Assembly (NCBI RefSeq): GCF_030247185.1
Contig: NC_080570.1
Coordinates: forward strand, 74,403,014-74,467,013
From: Malaya genurostris
Lineage: Eukaryota; Arthropoda; Insecta; Diptera; Culicidae
DNA length: 64,000 nucleotides
Direction: 5' to 3'
The notes beneath the pieces were generated by a model, which was not told where the DNA came from, ran no database searches, and saw only the letters and a list, made by a program, of their open reading frames with translations. Numbering within the stretch: the stretch's first letter is position 1; every line of letters starts with the position of its first letter. A program made the position numbers and the translations under genes. Shown here piece by piece: positions 23,741-34,348 of the stretch.

Positions 23741-23889
23741 ACAACACAACAAAGAAACACCCACAATGGCTCTCTGGAGAGACAGGAGGTTCAGACAGGC
23801 CTAATGAGCCGCCTGCAAATAAAAGTTACGAAAAATTTAGCAATAAATACGGAATAATCGGTATCGACCGAGGCGGCGAATAAAAGACA

Positions 23890-24346
23890 ATGATTGAAAT
23901 CTCGGCACATGGAACTATAAATCGCTTGGCTTCCCAGGGTGCGATCGAATCACCAATAGCTAAGAAATTTGTAGGGCCGTACCAAGCGGGATTTACTGGG
24001 GCCCGTGCCACTACGGATAACATATTCGCTATATGAAAAGTACTCCTGAGGTGTCATGAATACAACGTACCCACGAATTCATTGATTTCAAAGCGACATA
24101 CGACACAATCGATCGAAAACAGCTATGGCGGGTTATTCACTGACAGCGTTGATATTGTGACACGTAACCTTGAGATAATGATGGAAACATACATCGTACT
24201 TAAAGCTGAAGGTATACGTATCGGACTGTCTATAAAAGCGTCGAAAACAAAATACATGAGAGGAAGAGGCTCTAAAGAAGCAACACTGCGCCTCCCACCA
24301 CGAATATTGATAGACGGTGACGATATCGAGGTGGCTGATAAGTTCG
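23890..24346 (+). pseudogene. RTE-like LINE relic, plus strand, 5' segment
   Basis: Encodes SPIAKKFVGPYQAGFTGARA then TTDNIFAI, a stop, and after frame changes a 90-codon stretch with DIVTRNLE..., SIKASKTKYMRGRGSKE and LPPRILIDGDDIEVADKF. About 100 residues around the FADD box are deleted compared with the minus-strand relic at 17.5 kb. The frame is cut at 24346 in the middle of a conserved segment. The missing continuation (FVYLCSLVTADNDTSGEIQR) appears 3 kb downstream at 27362, which defines the insertion between them. Confidence 0.85.
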
Positions 24347-24559
24347 GGAGCGGGTCATATCGCCGAAAGCCATTTCGCCGAAAGTCGTTTCGCCGAATGC
24401 CATTTCGCCGAAAGTCGTTTCGCCGAATAGGTCATTTCGCCGAATAGGTCATTTCGCCGAAAGTCGTTTCGCCGAATAGGTCATTTCGCCGAAAGTCGTT
24501 TCGCCGAAAGGGTCATTTTGCCGTAAGGGTCATATCTCCTGCATGTTATGTCTCTTGTA

Positions 24560-24780
24560 TAACTGATGTGGCGCAGCCACATAACCGAAGCCAAGATGGC
24601 TCGGCGGCACAAAGCCGCCGAGCCGACGCCAGCTGAGTCGGCCGCCGACCCGCCGTCCCTTGCATACAAACCTGTAACCGCCTCGTTTGCCCGGTCTACT
24701 CAAAGCTAGGTTGCTTTGCTTTAGTTAGGTCCGAACGAGCGGTAGCGAGGTCGGACAGCACATGAACTAAAACGATGTGG
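24560..24780. repeat. Cluster of GC-rich short hairpins
   Basis: Contains atgtggc-gca-gccacat, ctcggcgg-cacaaag-ccgccgag, a gccgac/gtcggc-rich segment and atgtggc-gta-gccgcat with one mismatch. This is a GC island inside AT-rich DNA, in the 3.0-kb TIR element and upstream of the truncated LINE. No gene is visible. Confidence 0.7.
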
Positions 24781-24928
24781 CGTAGCCGCATTAGTATTTT
24801 TTCATTTTCACTTAATGAACGGAAAATACCACCTACATTTGCCTGGTAGATACACCTATGCAAATGCTTTGATGCTTACTAGCTAATAGTCAACAAGTTT
24901 TCTTGGGAACTACTTTCTGAGGTTCATG

Positions 24929-25007
24929 AATCAATCTTTATTCAAGAGTACAACAATCAGTCTTTATTCAAGAGTACAACAATCAATCTTTATTCAAGAA
25001 GTACAAT
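24929..25007. repeat. 26-bp unit, three tandem copies
   Basis: aatcaatctttattcaagag plus tacaac occurs at 24929-24954, 24955-24980 (one change) and 24981-25007 (one base longer). It lies just upstream of the point where LINE coding similarity begins. Confidence 0.85.
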
Positions 25008-25049
25008 GGTAAATTAACAAAACGGGCGTTAACGCTATCATCTTTCGTT

Positions 25050-27185
25050 TATCTACAGTTTAGTACAGAAGGAAATGTCGACGTCGAAGTAAACAAATTT
25101 TATCACATTATAAACAAAATATTAGCCGAAACTTTGCCTATGAAAAGAAGAAGAAAAAATCATAACAGCAAATTACCTGTATGGTTCAATTCACAACTAA
25201 ACCATTTGAAAAATAGGAAACAAAAAGCACACAAAACTTACAAACAAGAAAAAAGTGACGCTCATCTTCAAAATTACTTAAATCTATGCAATCAACTTAA
25301 AATAGCCATTAACACAGCACATGAAGAATATAACCGCAAAATTGAAAACGAAATAAAGACTTGCCCTAAGAACTTTCTTAACTACACAAAAACTAAACTA
25401 AAAAGCAACAATTTTCCATCTCAAATGCACCTCGACGAACATGTAGGGAAAAATACTACAGAAATCTGCAATCACTTTGCAAATTTTTTCCAAGAAGTAT
25501 ATACATCTTATTCAGAAACTGACCGTGACCGTGAATACTTCTCTTTCATACCTGCATTTTCCAACTCCATCTCTGTAAACTATCTATCAGAACATGACAT
25601 TTCGACAGCACTGAAAAACTTAGACGCCTCAAAAGGGCCTGGACCTGACAGTATACCACCAATATTTTTAAAAAATCTTGCTGAAGAACTTACACTACCA
25701 CTACAACTACTTTTTAACCTATCACTTAATAAATGTACTTTTCCTAAAGCATGGAAATCTTCCTTTCTTGTACCAATATTTAAATCTGGTGCAAAATCTA
25801 ACATTCGGAACTACCGTGGAATAGCCATTATCTCATGCATTCCAAAATTATTTGAAAAAATTGTAAATGAAAAACTTTTTCATCAACTTAAAAATGTAAT
25901 AACAAACAAACAACATGGCTTTTTTAAAGGCCGCTCAACTACAACAAATCTCTTAGAATTTATGACATTCACTCTGAATGCAATGGACGCCGGAAACTAC
26001 GTAGAAACTCTTTACACTGACTTTAGCAAAGCCTTCGACCGTATTGACATACCATTACTTCTACACAAACTACAAAAATATGGCATAAAACATACTCTTC
26101 TGGAATGGCTCAAATCATACTTAACGAATCGTGTACAGGTAGTCCGCTTCCAAAACATTCTGTCTGAACCAATTAATGTAACTTCTGGCGTACCTCAGGG
26201 TTCTCACTTAGGGCCTCTCCTTTTCATTTTACATATAAACGACATTTCCTTCATACTCAAAAATCTGAAAGTGCTTATATATGCAGACGACATGAAACTC
26301 TTCATGGAAATTAAAAATATTAACGACGCTGTAATATTCCAGAACGAAATCAATCTATTCCACATTTGGTGCTGCAAAAGTCTACTCCAACTCAATGTAA
26401 AAAAATGTAACTCAATAACTTTCAGTAGGAAAAATGAAACTATACCTATAAACATACATCTAGGAAATCAACTTGTAGAAAAATGTAAAATTGTAAGAGA
26501 TTTAGGCGTAATCTTAGACTCCAAGCTCACTTTTGTGGAACACTACAATACCATAATCAATAAAGCTAATAGCATGCTGGGCTTTATTAAACGCTTCAGT
26601 CATAACTTTCAGGACCCATACACAATTAAATTATTATACACTACATATGTCAGACCTATTTTGGAATATTGCAGCCTAGTATGGAATCCATACAATATTA
26701 TTCACGAAGAACGCATCGAATCTATTCAAAAACAATTTCTTTTATATGCACTTCGTAAATTAAACTGGACAGCATTTCCTCTACCATCATATGAAGCACG
26801 CTGCATGCTCATCAATATTCAAACACTTAAAGAACGCCGCGACTTTGCAATGCTTTATTTTATCAGCGACATTATTTCTCAACGCATTCAATCAGCTCCA
26901 TTATTATCGCAATTAAATTTTTATATACCTAGCCGTCAATTACGTTCCAGGAAATTATTTTTAGAAAAACAAGCTAGAACAAATTATGCAAAATTCAGTC
27001 CAGTCAATCGAATAATGCGCCATTACAATCAATACTGCGAACATCTTGACCTTACTATGTCTAAAAATCAAATCAAATCTCAGCTTTGTCGTAGAAATAA
27101 TGCGTAGTATGTAAGTGAACATTGTAAACAATTTATATGTAGTCTACATTTGCTTGACGAAATAAATAAAATAAATAAATTTTTA
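25050..27185 (+). mobile_element. 5'-truncated LINE (Jockey/CR1-like RT) inside the TIR element
   Basis: Coding similarity starts abruptly near 25053, after the putative endonuclease-RT linker would begin, and continues to a stop at 27105-27107. A short 3' UTR follows, ending in aaataaataaaataaataaa (to about 27182), which serves as poly(A)-like tail. The endonuclease and any ORF1 are missing, which is typical of 5' truncation during target-primed reverse transcription. I could not identify a convincing target duplication. Confidence 0.8.
25134..27107 (+). CDS. LINE reverse transcriptase (truncated ORF2, open 657 codons)
   Basis: The frame is open from 24930 to the TAG at 27105-27107. There is no ATG upstream: the first candidate, TTG at 25134, is followed by ATG at 25140, so no natural start need exist in this truncated copy. 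Numbered from 25134, RT motifs appear in order: the linker SKGPGPDSIPP (about 166), PIFKSGAKSNIRNYRGIAI (about 214), the first catalytic Asp in LYTDFSKAFDRID (about 295), SGVPQGSHLGPLLF (about 351) and IYADDMKLF (about 382), then a thumb/C-terminal region (YVRPILEYCSLVWNP). Catalytic DD is present. There is no RNase H domain, unlike the LINE at 36 kb. The intact frame suggests recent insertion, but the copy cannot mobilise itself without endonuclease. The clade call (Jockey or CR1-related) rests on motifs. Confidence 0.85.
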   Translation: MPMKRRRKNHNSKLPVWFNSQLNHLKNRKQKAHKTYKQEKSDAHLQNYLNLCNQLKIAINTAHEEYNRKIENEIKTCPKNFLNYTKTKLKSNNFPSQMHLDEHVGKNTTEICNHFANFFQEVYTSYSETDRDREYFSFIPAFSNSISVNYLSEHDISTALKNLDASKGPGPDSIPPIFLKNLAEELTLPLQLLFNLSLNKCTFPKAWKSSFLVPIFKSGAKSNIRNYRGIAIISCIPKLFEKIVNEKLFHQLKNVITNKQHGFFKGRSTTTNLLEFMTFTLNAMDAGNYVETLYTDFSKAFDRIDIPLLLHKLQKYGIKHTLLEWLKSYLTNRVQVVRFQNILSEPINVTSGVPQGSHLGPLLFILHINDISFILKNLKVLIYADDMKLFMEIKNINDAVIFQNEINLFHIWCCKSLLQLNVKKCNSITFSRKNETIPINIHLGNQLVEKCKIVRDLGVILDSKLTFVEHYNTIINKANSMLGFIKRFSHNFQDPYTIKLLYTTYVRPILEYCSLVWNPYNIIHEERIESIQKQFLLYALRKLNWTAFPLPSYEARCMLINIQTLKERRDFAMLYFISDIISQRIQSAPLLSQLNFYIPSRQLRSRKLFLEKQARTNYAKFSPVNRIMRHYNQYCEHLDLTMSKNQIKSQLCRRNNA

Positions 27186-27361
27186 ATTTAAATCAATTCT
27201 AATTACGATTTCAAGACGATTTCAAGATTCGGCGAAATGGCCCTTTCGGCGAAATGTCATTCGGCGAAATAACCCTTTTGGCGAAATGACTTTCGGCGAA
27301 ACGACTTTCGGTGAAACGGCTTTCGGCGAAATGGTTTTCGGCGAAATGACCCTGATCCATA

Positions 27362-27893
27362 AATTCGTGTATTTGTGTTCACTGGTGACCGCCGATAATG
27401 ATACCAGCGGAGAAATTCAGAGGCGTATTTGGCGAGAAATCGTGCGCAATTTGGACTCAGAAAAAAACCTTCGATCGAGTAAAGTACGCCACTGCATGAA
27501 GATGGCTAACTACAAAACGCTCATTCGACCAGTTGTTCTCTATGGACACGTGACCTGGATTATGTTGGCAGAGGATCAACGCGAAAGAAAGGTGCTGAGG
27601 ACCTGGCGGAGTGCAGATGGAAGACGGAACGAGGAAACGGCGTATGAACCAGCTAATATTGGACGGCCGGCAAACCCTGAGAAAATGGTACTTGAATTTG
27701 ATCCGGTTGGCACAAGAAAATAAGGAGCACAGCGTGCAAGGTGAATCGATCAAGTGTAGGGCGATTTATGAAGTATCCGGGCCTTGAGTGGTTGGTGAAG
27801 TGCGGCCATGGATCGAGCTACATGGAGTCGTTTGCTAGATACAACAAAGAACATCACAGTACTAGGCTGATAGGTAAGGTAAGGTAAGGTAAG
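27362..27893 (+). pseudogene. RTE-like LINE relic, plus strand, 3' segment and GGTAA-repeat tail
   Basis: Resumes the relic interrupted at 24346: FVYLCSLVTADNDTSGEIQR, then a frame with MANYKTLIRPVVLYGHVTWI and RKVLRTWRSADGRRNEETA, ending FDPVGTRK. These are the C-terminal region features of RTE-type LINEs. Family proteins continue further, and here the remainder (27720-27870) is recognisable only as decayed sequence. The element finishes with ggtaaggtaaggtaaggtaa at about 27873-27892. A short tandem repeat in place of poly(A) is usual for RTE 3' ends. Confidence 0.85.
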
Positions 27894-27899
27894 TTCACG

Positions 27900-29300
27900 A
27901 GTCTCGTCGATGACTACATAAACTCACATCAGACATACCGTTCCTTGGATTCCGGCACCGGAAGTTCCAGAAATAGTGGTCCAAATCTGCAAAATGAACA
28001 CTTCATTTTCGCAGAGATAACCCAACCGATTTTCACAAACTTAGATCAAAATATATAGAATATTTTCATGCGTTCTGGATCCGAAATTACAGTGGGAGTG
28101 GGAACATTTTTGTTCAACGGTTATTTCGTTTATTTAAACGATATTTATTGCGTACTTTTAGCCTTTCTCATATGGCTATGCAATCACTGTGCAAACCGAT
28201 TTTTTAACCGAGTATATGTGTGTATGTGTATGTATGAATGAGTGTATGTAACAAAAATGTGCACTCGATTTTCTCGCAGATGGCTGAACCGATTTTCACA
28301 AACTTAGATTCAAATGAAAGGTCTCTTGGTCCCATAGGTTGCTATTGAATTTTACCCGAATCGGACTTTCGCGAGTAACGGAGTAAATTGTGCAAAAAAA
28401 TGAAGAAAAAGTGCACTCGATTTTCTCAGAGACCGCTCAACCGATTCTCTTCAACAAATGAAATGTCTTAGAACTCCATAAAATCCTACCGAATTACGAC
28501 TTCCGGTTTTGGAATTACAAACTGATAGTATAAACATTTCATTTTCAGGGGCGTGTTTTTATACATGACACAGTAAAATTAAATCAATTCAAACAGCCGT
28601 ATAATTCTTGAATTGGACAGATTTGGTTAGTTGATGACCAAATACATTGATTTTGCGTATACCGGATCTTCGTTTCAGATTCCGGAAGTATCGGAAAAAA
28701 TTGATCGTGTATTTCAAACCGGAAAGCACTCCAATTTCTTAGAAGCGGATGAACCGATTTTCACAAACTCAGATTCAAATGAAAGGTCTTGTAGTCCCAT
28801 ACCAAATTGATGAATAATCAAATGAAACATGTTGTGATCCCATACAAAATTCCTGAATTTTGTTTGATGGGGCTTTCGGTTCTGGAGTTATGGGGTAAAA
28901 TGTCAAAAAATTGGAAATAAAGGTACTATTTTTTCTCAAAGATGGCGTGACCGAGTTCTACAAACTAGAATTTAAATAAATGGTCTTATGATTATATACA
29001 AAACTTCTGAATTTCATCTGGATCCCACTCCCGGTTTCGGATTAATAGGGTAAAGTATGTTAATTTTTTACCATCACTTAAAGGGGCGAAACAAAACACT
29101 TAAAAACATCTAAATCGGCATCAATATTGCTCCAATCGGTAGTCATCATCAGTAAACGGCCAAACAAAGCGATTCCGGATATTCCTTCAAGAATCGAAGA
29201 AAATTATTTTGAAAAATACCACAGTATTATATATGATAGAATGATTGATACGAGAAAAGCATCATTACAGCACTAGGTGGATGAAAACAGGTATTTTAGC
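27900..29300 (+). repeat. Family Y compound copy with internally repeated phrase
   Basis: Holds the family start (gcctttctcatatggctatg, 28161) and end (gagaaaagcatcattacagc then actaggtgg, about 29254-29282). Between and before them the phrase accgattttcacaaactta with gattcaaatgaaaggtct recurs near 28026, 28289, 28441 (degenerate), 28753 and 28951, each followed by cccata...aattcctgaatt and a ccgacttccggttctgga phrase. Spacing is irregular (150-310 bp). No coding frame. The part before 28161 may be a separate truncated copy. Confidence 0.6.
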
Positions 29301-31205
29301 ATTGTGTTTAGTAACAAATAACCCGAGCAAAAACTGTTTTTATCTTGAATATTCATTACGTTGGGTAATTGTTCAGAACGATCTAAAAATGATGAAGAGT
29401 TTTGGTACCTTATAAAATCTCAAGATAGTGCCGTTCACATTAAAAATATTTATAAATATTTGAAATCCAATGAAAATTGATGTTAGGAAAATCATTTATT
29501 TCCTTTTTTCAAAAACTGTTCAAAATTTACATCGATCATGTATATAATACTTCTACAAGAAAATTGACGAAAACGCATGGTAAAGTTCGAGGGTGTTTCG
29601 AAACGGAATTCCAATTTTTCCGGTAGCTGGTACCATAAACCAGAAGGGATATCAAGAAAACCCCGATTTACCTCTATCCTCGCTTTGCTCCCCTTTCCCT
29701 TACTGTTATTATTATCTTTGAAAAATCAAACGCGGATTTAATATTATCAATAGAGTGGTGCATGTGCGTCAGGAAACCGGAAAGCCTGAAGTACGAGTTA
29801 TTGATTATGCTTTGAACTAATAGCCCAGTGAACATAGTTACACTAAGTCAATTATAATGCATAATATCTTTCTCAATGTCCCAATATATAAATAGGTTCT
29901 TTTTTACGAAAAATATTGTGTATTCAATGACATTCTGAATAGTTTGAACAAATGTATTGATATTTTTAAATAACTTTCAACCACCGTAGGCTTTGAAATC
30001 ATTAAAAAGATGTTAAACGATATTCATACATCGATCATTCATTCATTCATTTAAAAAGCTATTCCCATCCTGCGGAATTAGCATTTGAACTTAGCGCTTT
30101 TCTGCCAGTTTTGTTTTATGCCTTCTTCTTAATTTTATTTGCAGCTGATTCTGAATCCAGTTTCGTGATAGCTCGGACAGCATGCAGCGAACCATCTGCC
30201 TTGTGTGAGCGGATTCTAGGAAACCCTGATGTGAGTTGTTCTGTTGTGGTTATCTCGATTAAGCAACTTCAGAACCTCGTGAATGGACCACGACGAGCAA
30301 ACTTACACCTTCAGGCTGTAGCATGTTGCTGTTCAGTTTGTTCGTCCATTGTGGAACAACTTCAGCACAAGAGTCAAATTTACATAAATAAATAAGCGCC
30401 ACTTAGCAACTGTCAGAACAAGTAGGCCTTACAGCTCGCTATACATCTAGTAATTGTTTCTCATTTCATATCTCACCGTCTATTCTGTGTTGGCTTTTGA
30501 GTGCTTTTATGTTTTCGTTCCTCACTCTAAAACGTATTTGAATTGTTCAACGCGGAAAATACTTATGTTCATGAAGTTTGACATTTGGTTTAAATGGAAA
30601 ATTTGATAAATTTTTTTGAATATATAAAAAACAAAAACAAAATATTTATGAGTTCGATTCTTGGATAGTGGTAGAATTAAGAACTTCTTGTTTTAAAGTA
30701 AATGAAAGTTTCTTTTTAGTCTTGAATTGAAAAATTATTTTCAATGTTTAGTGGTCATTTACATTGGGAGGACACAATTTTGGTTTATTAGATAAGTAGA
30801 AAAATTTAGTTCAAAACAATATCATCATGTCACATTGATTATCTGTTAAGCTCTGAACTAAGCGAGAAATTATGCTAGGGTAATTGTACCATTAGTTTTA
30901 GTGAGATCTGCTATCTCTGTACAATACATTGTTTAAATGACTGGAATGAAAATCGAAGAATTAGTTTTATTGCATCATTGCACATTTTGATCATTAATTT
31001 TGTTCTGATATTGCTTCTTAGGGTCGAAGCAAAGGTATTAGCTTCAATTACATCTCAATTATTTTTATATGTAGTATTCGAATCGTTCAACTTGAACCGG
31101 TAGAAGCGCAATGTCCCCATTAGTATGATATTTATAATGATATCGATGGGCGAAAATTTTCAATTCTATTTACATTAATGAAAAAGTCATATTCGACAAA
31201 GCGTT
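29300..31205. other. Gene-free stretch
   Basis: AT-rich with no recognised repeat or gene. A 94-codon frame at 30111-30395 has a hydrophobic start (MFYAFFLILFAA) but no other sign of coding, and I do not call it. Confidence 0.4.
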
Positions 31206-31209
31206 ATAT

Positions 31210-32300
31210 CAGTTCGATTTCACATCTCATCCAAGTCAGTCGATAAAACAAAACCGCTTACGTTCGGGACGAAAAAAAAACAAGTACAGTATTGTGTAGT
31301 GAACAATAGAACGACCTCGAAATGAGTGAACCAAACGAACAAAAGCTACCGCCGACACGAAAGAATACAATTGTTGTTGACTTCAGGCTGTGCAAAATTC
31401 GACCTTCGATACGATAACTTTAAGGTTTGCTTAAGGAGCAAATGCATCTTGACATCAAACGTGTGCATTTACTTCAATGCAATAAGACGAATAATGTTGT
31501 TTACATCCAGTTTTATAAAGAGTTGGATGCAATTCAATTCACAAAAGACAAGAACAATGTGCACTATGTGGAGCACGAGAACATTAAGTACAACATTCCA
31601 GTATATATGGAAGATAGTGCTATAGAAGTGCGTGTGCATGATCTTCCCTCAAGCGTCACCGATTCATATATTTGCAAAACTATGTCCCAATACGGATAGA
31701 TTCTCTCTATCGAAAAAGAAAAGTGAAAGAATTTTTCCCCGGTATTCTAAATGGCGTACGTTTATTACGCATACACTTGAAGAAGGCTATACCTTCTTAT
31801 GTGATTTTCGGTCAAGATACAAGAATTCCGTGCAAATCACTTGTTACCTATGACTATCAGATGGCCACATGTTAATATTGCCAAAAAGCTGTTCACTACG
31901 GTAAGCCATGTGATAAACTGGACAAGGAGACAACTACACCAAAGGACAACGGTGCTTCCTTCACACCAACCCCAAGCAACCCCAGTACACCTGTGACAGC
32001 CACCAACAACAATGAAACTTCCCCTTCAACGAATCCATCATTATCCCCTATGGAACAAAGTACACCAGCTGCAGTTAACAATTTACCCTCCAACCAACCA
32101 GCAATTGCAACCAATGTACAACAAGGTGCATCTACAGCAACTAGCAACCAAAAGAAGACGGAAATTGACAACAATACCATCGATGCGGCAATGGAAGACG
32201 AGACGAACCACGAACGAAGTGCCCCTCAATCCTCGCAGGAGTGAAATGGAAGCTCCTCTCCCCATAGAAAAAGGGTGACAACGAGATCCAACTCAAAAAG
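31210..32300 (+). pseudogene. LINE ORF1 (gag-like, zinc knuckle) relic with 5' leader
   Basis: After a leader (about 31210-31321) an ATG at 31322 opens MSEPNEQKLPPTRKNTIVVD. The frame then shifts to a segment with MHLDIKRVHLLQCNKTNNVV and VRVHDLPSSVTDSYICKTMS, meets a TAG at about 31698, shifts again to FFPGILNGVRLLRIHLKKAI then PSYVIFGQ, and reaches a knuckle C-(stop)-Y-C-QKAVHYGKPC whose spacing is C-x2-C-x4-H-x4-C. A Ser/Thr/Pro/Asn-rich tail follows to 32243. This is the nucleic-acid-binding ORF1 of an I/Loa/R1-type LINE, broken by at least two frameshifts and two stops. No ORF2 follows: family X begins near 32301. Confidence 0.75.
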
Positions 32301-33890
32301 GCGGGTGGGTAATGTCAGAGACATAACTGGATGTCGTGAATACGAAAACAACTGACATGTTCCTCAACACTTCCGAATATCAATTGTATGAATTATGCAA
32401 GCATTCCCCTTTTTCACATTTTTCGCAAAAACAAAGAAGGCTTCACTTGATCTCGATTACTGTGCATTTCATACAGCGAAAAGTGCACAAATCTAACCAA
32501 ACTGTTTTAGATTTGCACTAAACTGAGGATATTTACCTTCGATTTGCGAACAACAATTCCTAATAGTTCTTTAAAAAACTTTTAGAGCCATTAGAACGGC
32601 TGATTTTTTGTAATGCTCTCCACCGTCGTTTTTTCACCAATGCTAATGACTGGCAGCTGTGACGTAATCGCTCTTGTCGAAAGCGAAACTAGCTGTGCAG
32701 ACGACACAAAACACATCTGCTCGCAGTGGTGATAGAATCCAAACTGATTCAATTTTTGTTAAGAGATTTTTTTTTATGTGATTTCGTTTGTAGCTTTTTC
32801 ACTAATGGGCGGTCCTAACGGCTATAAAAATAGCCGCATACAGAATTTGAATGTCGATTATTTCATTTCGGATTTGCATAATTTATTGAAAGAATCTATC
32901 AATATGCTGTAGGGATTCGTTTCCAGCATTCAGAAGGGTCAAATTGCGTAATTCTCTACGACATTAAACTCTGGAACATTTTTCGCAAAAAAAGAAGGCT
33001 TCACTTGATCTCGATTACTGTGAATTTCACACAGCGAAAAGTGCAAAAATCTAACCAAACTGTTCTAGATTTGCACTAAACTGAGGATATTTCCTTTCGA
33101 TTTGCGAACAGCAAATCCTAATAGTTCTTTAGAAAACTTTTAAGCCATTAGAACGGCTAATTTGGTGTAATGCTCTCCACCGTTGCTTTTTCATCCATGC
33201 AAATGACTGGCAGCTGTGACGTAATCGCTCTTGTCGGAACCGAAACTAGTTTTGCAAACGGCACAAAACACATCTGCTCGCATTGGCGATAGAATCCAAA
33301 CTGATTTAATTTTTGTTAGGAGCTTTCTTTTTAAGTGATTTCGTTTGTAGCTTTTCCACTAATGGGCGGTCCTAATGGCTATAAAAATAGCCGCATACAG
33401 AATTTTAATGTCGATTATTTCATTTCAGATTTGTATGATTTATTGCAAGAAACTATCAATATGCTGTAGGGATTCGTTTCTAGCATTCAGAAGGACCAAA
33501 TTAAGGAACTCACGACGATATTCACCACTTTTCGGAACATTTTTGTCGAACGATTTGTTGTACAGCAGCAGATATTTTGTTCTATTCCTGAGAACGCGTT
33601 CTGATTGGCTGGTGTTGACATGGGTCAAATGAGATAGGTTTTTTAATAGTGTACTATTGAAATACTTCAATGCTTTTGCTATACACGTTTAAGTTGAAAA
33701 ATTTCGATTCTATTGGTAGTTAGATTATATAAATCCTTCCACAGATCACTGAGCTATGAGCTTTAAAAATACGAGAAAGGCAAACGCGCATTATAAATTA
33801 TCCTCTTTGACACTCGTTTATACCAAACATTTCAGAAAAGTTTAATTTTGAACTTTTTGAGATTATGTCAAAGTTTCGTTCACTGATTCA
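32301..33890. repeat. Family X, copy 1, with a 560-bp tandem duplication
   Basis: Starts gcgggtgggtaatgtcagag. The same start, inverted, is at 51310-51338, and a diverged copy at 58578. Unit 1 (32417-32975, 559 bp) and unit 2 (32976-33537, 562 bp) are direct tandem copies, sharing acatttttcgcaaaa, cttcacttgatctcgattac, gaacggct, gctctccaccg, ggcagctgtgacgtaatcgc, catctgctcgca and ctaatgggcggtcctaa. A near-TATA cggctat-aaaa-atagccg inverted repeat lies in each unit, and tatataaatccttcc at about 33727. The single-unit relative at 50.2-51.3 kb shows the duplication is particular to this copy. No protein is evident. Confidence 0.8.
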
Positions 33891-33954
33891 TACAAACGAA
33901 AGAAATCCTTTTCACAGATATCTGGATCGTTAATGCGTTGTTGATTTTGTTCGA

Positions 33955-34346
33955 TTGGAAAAAAAACTTTTTATATGCCCAGATTTTCGCGTAAGATCAT
34001 AAAAGCGCTTCCAGTTAATGTCCTAACCATTTCAGCATATCTAATTTTACGAACTTCAATTTTGCGTTCATTCATCGCGATTATCAAAACTTGCTTGACT
34101 TTTTCTGACGATTGCATCATTTGGTCCCGTTTGAAATCAGAATACACACAAATCTTTATTTTCAATGGATTTCTCAAACCGTTGCTTTATCAGCATACAG
34201 AACTCGTTATTTCCATTTTTTCATAAGTGAACAAGTAACGCCACGGTGCGATCAAGGTGAAAATTTGACATCTGAAGGTTGGTTCTTTCGAAAAATGGGG
34301 TAAGTTTGACATTTGGGTCAGTCTTGGGACTTTTTGAGCAATGTGT
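33955..34346 (-). pseudogene. Mariner relic, N-terminal part with 5' terminal repeat
   Basis: The minus strand shows a decayed frame with VKQVLIIAMNERKIEVRKIR, the position and pattern of the mariner DNA-binding domain (compare VKKIHKMIFNDRKVKLIE at 56.0 kb), followed downstream by RENLGI. The outer end is ttgggactttttgagcaatg with TA at 34347-34348, the inverse counterpart of the relic end at 5279. No catalytic part remains, so the element is truncated at about 33955. Confidence 0.6.
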
Positions 34347-34348
34347 TA

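Larger units (their letters stand above)
24347..27358. mobile_element. 3.0-kb TIR element with CCGAA-type subterminal arrays and 9-bp target duplication
   Basis: The flanks carry ATAAGTTCG (24338-24346) and ATAAATTCG (27359-27367), a 9-bp duplication with one mismatch, and removing the element restores the RTE reading. The left end reads ggagcgggtcat and the inverse of the right end ggatcagggtcat. Each terminus is an array of 15-17-bp units built on atttcgccgaaag: about eleven units at 24355-24530 and about nine inverse units at 27235-27352. A 9-bp duplication with long, repeat-rich TIRs resembles Mutator-like or foldback transposons. That assignment is inference. The interior holds GC-rich hairpins (24560-24780), a 26-bp triplication (24929-25007) and a truncated LINE. 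No DNA transposase is seen. Confidence 0.8.

Noticed and set aside
24355..24530. Regular short repeats that look CRISPR-like
   Set aside because: Units of 15-17 bp have no spacers, and an inverse array lies at the other end of a transposon. The host is a eukaryote.
27873..27892. ggtaa tandem repeat as possible telomeric repeat
   Set aside because: Only four units at the 3' end of an RTE-type LINE, where such tails are expected.
30111..30395. 94-codon frame with a hydrophobic N-terminus
   Set aside because: Only a chance resemblance to a signal peptide. No other coding evidence and no recognisable mature peptide.
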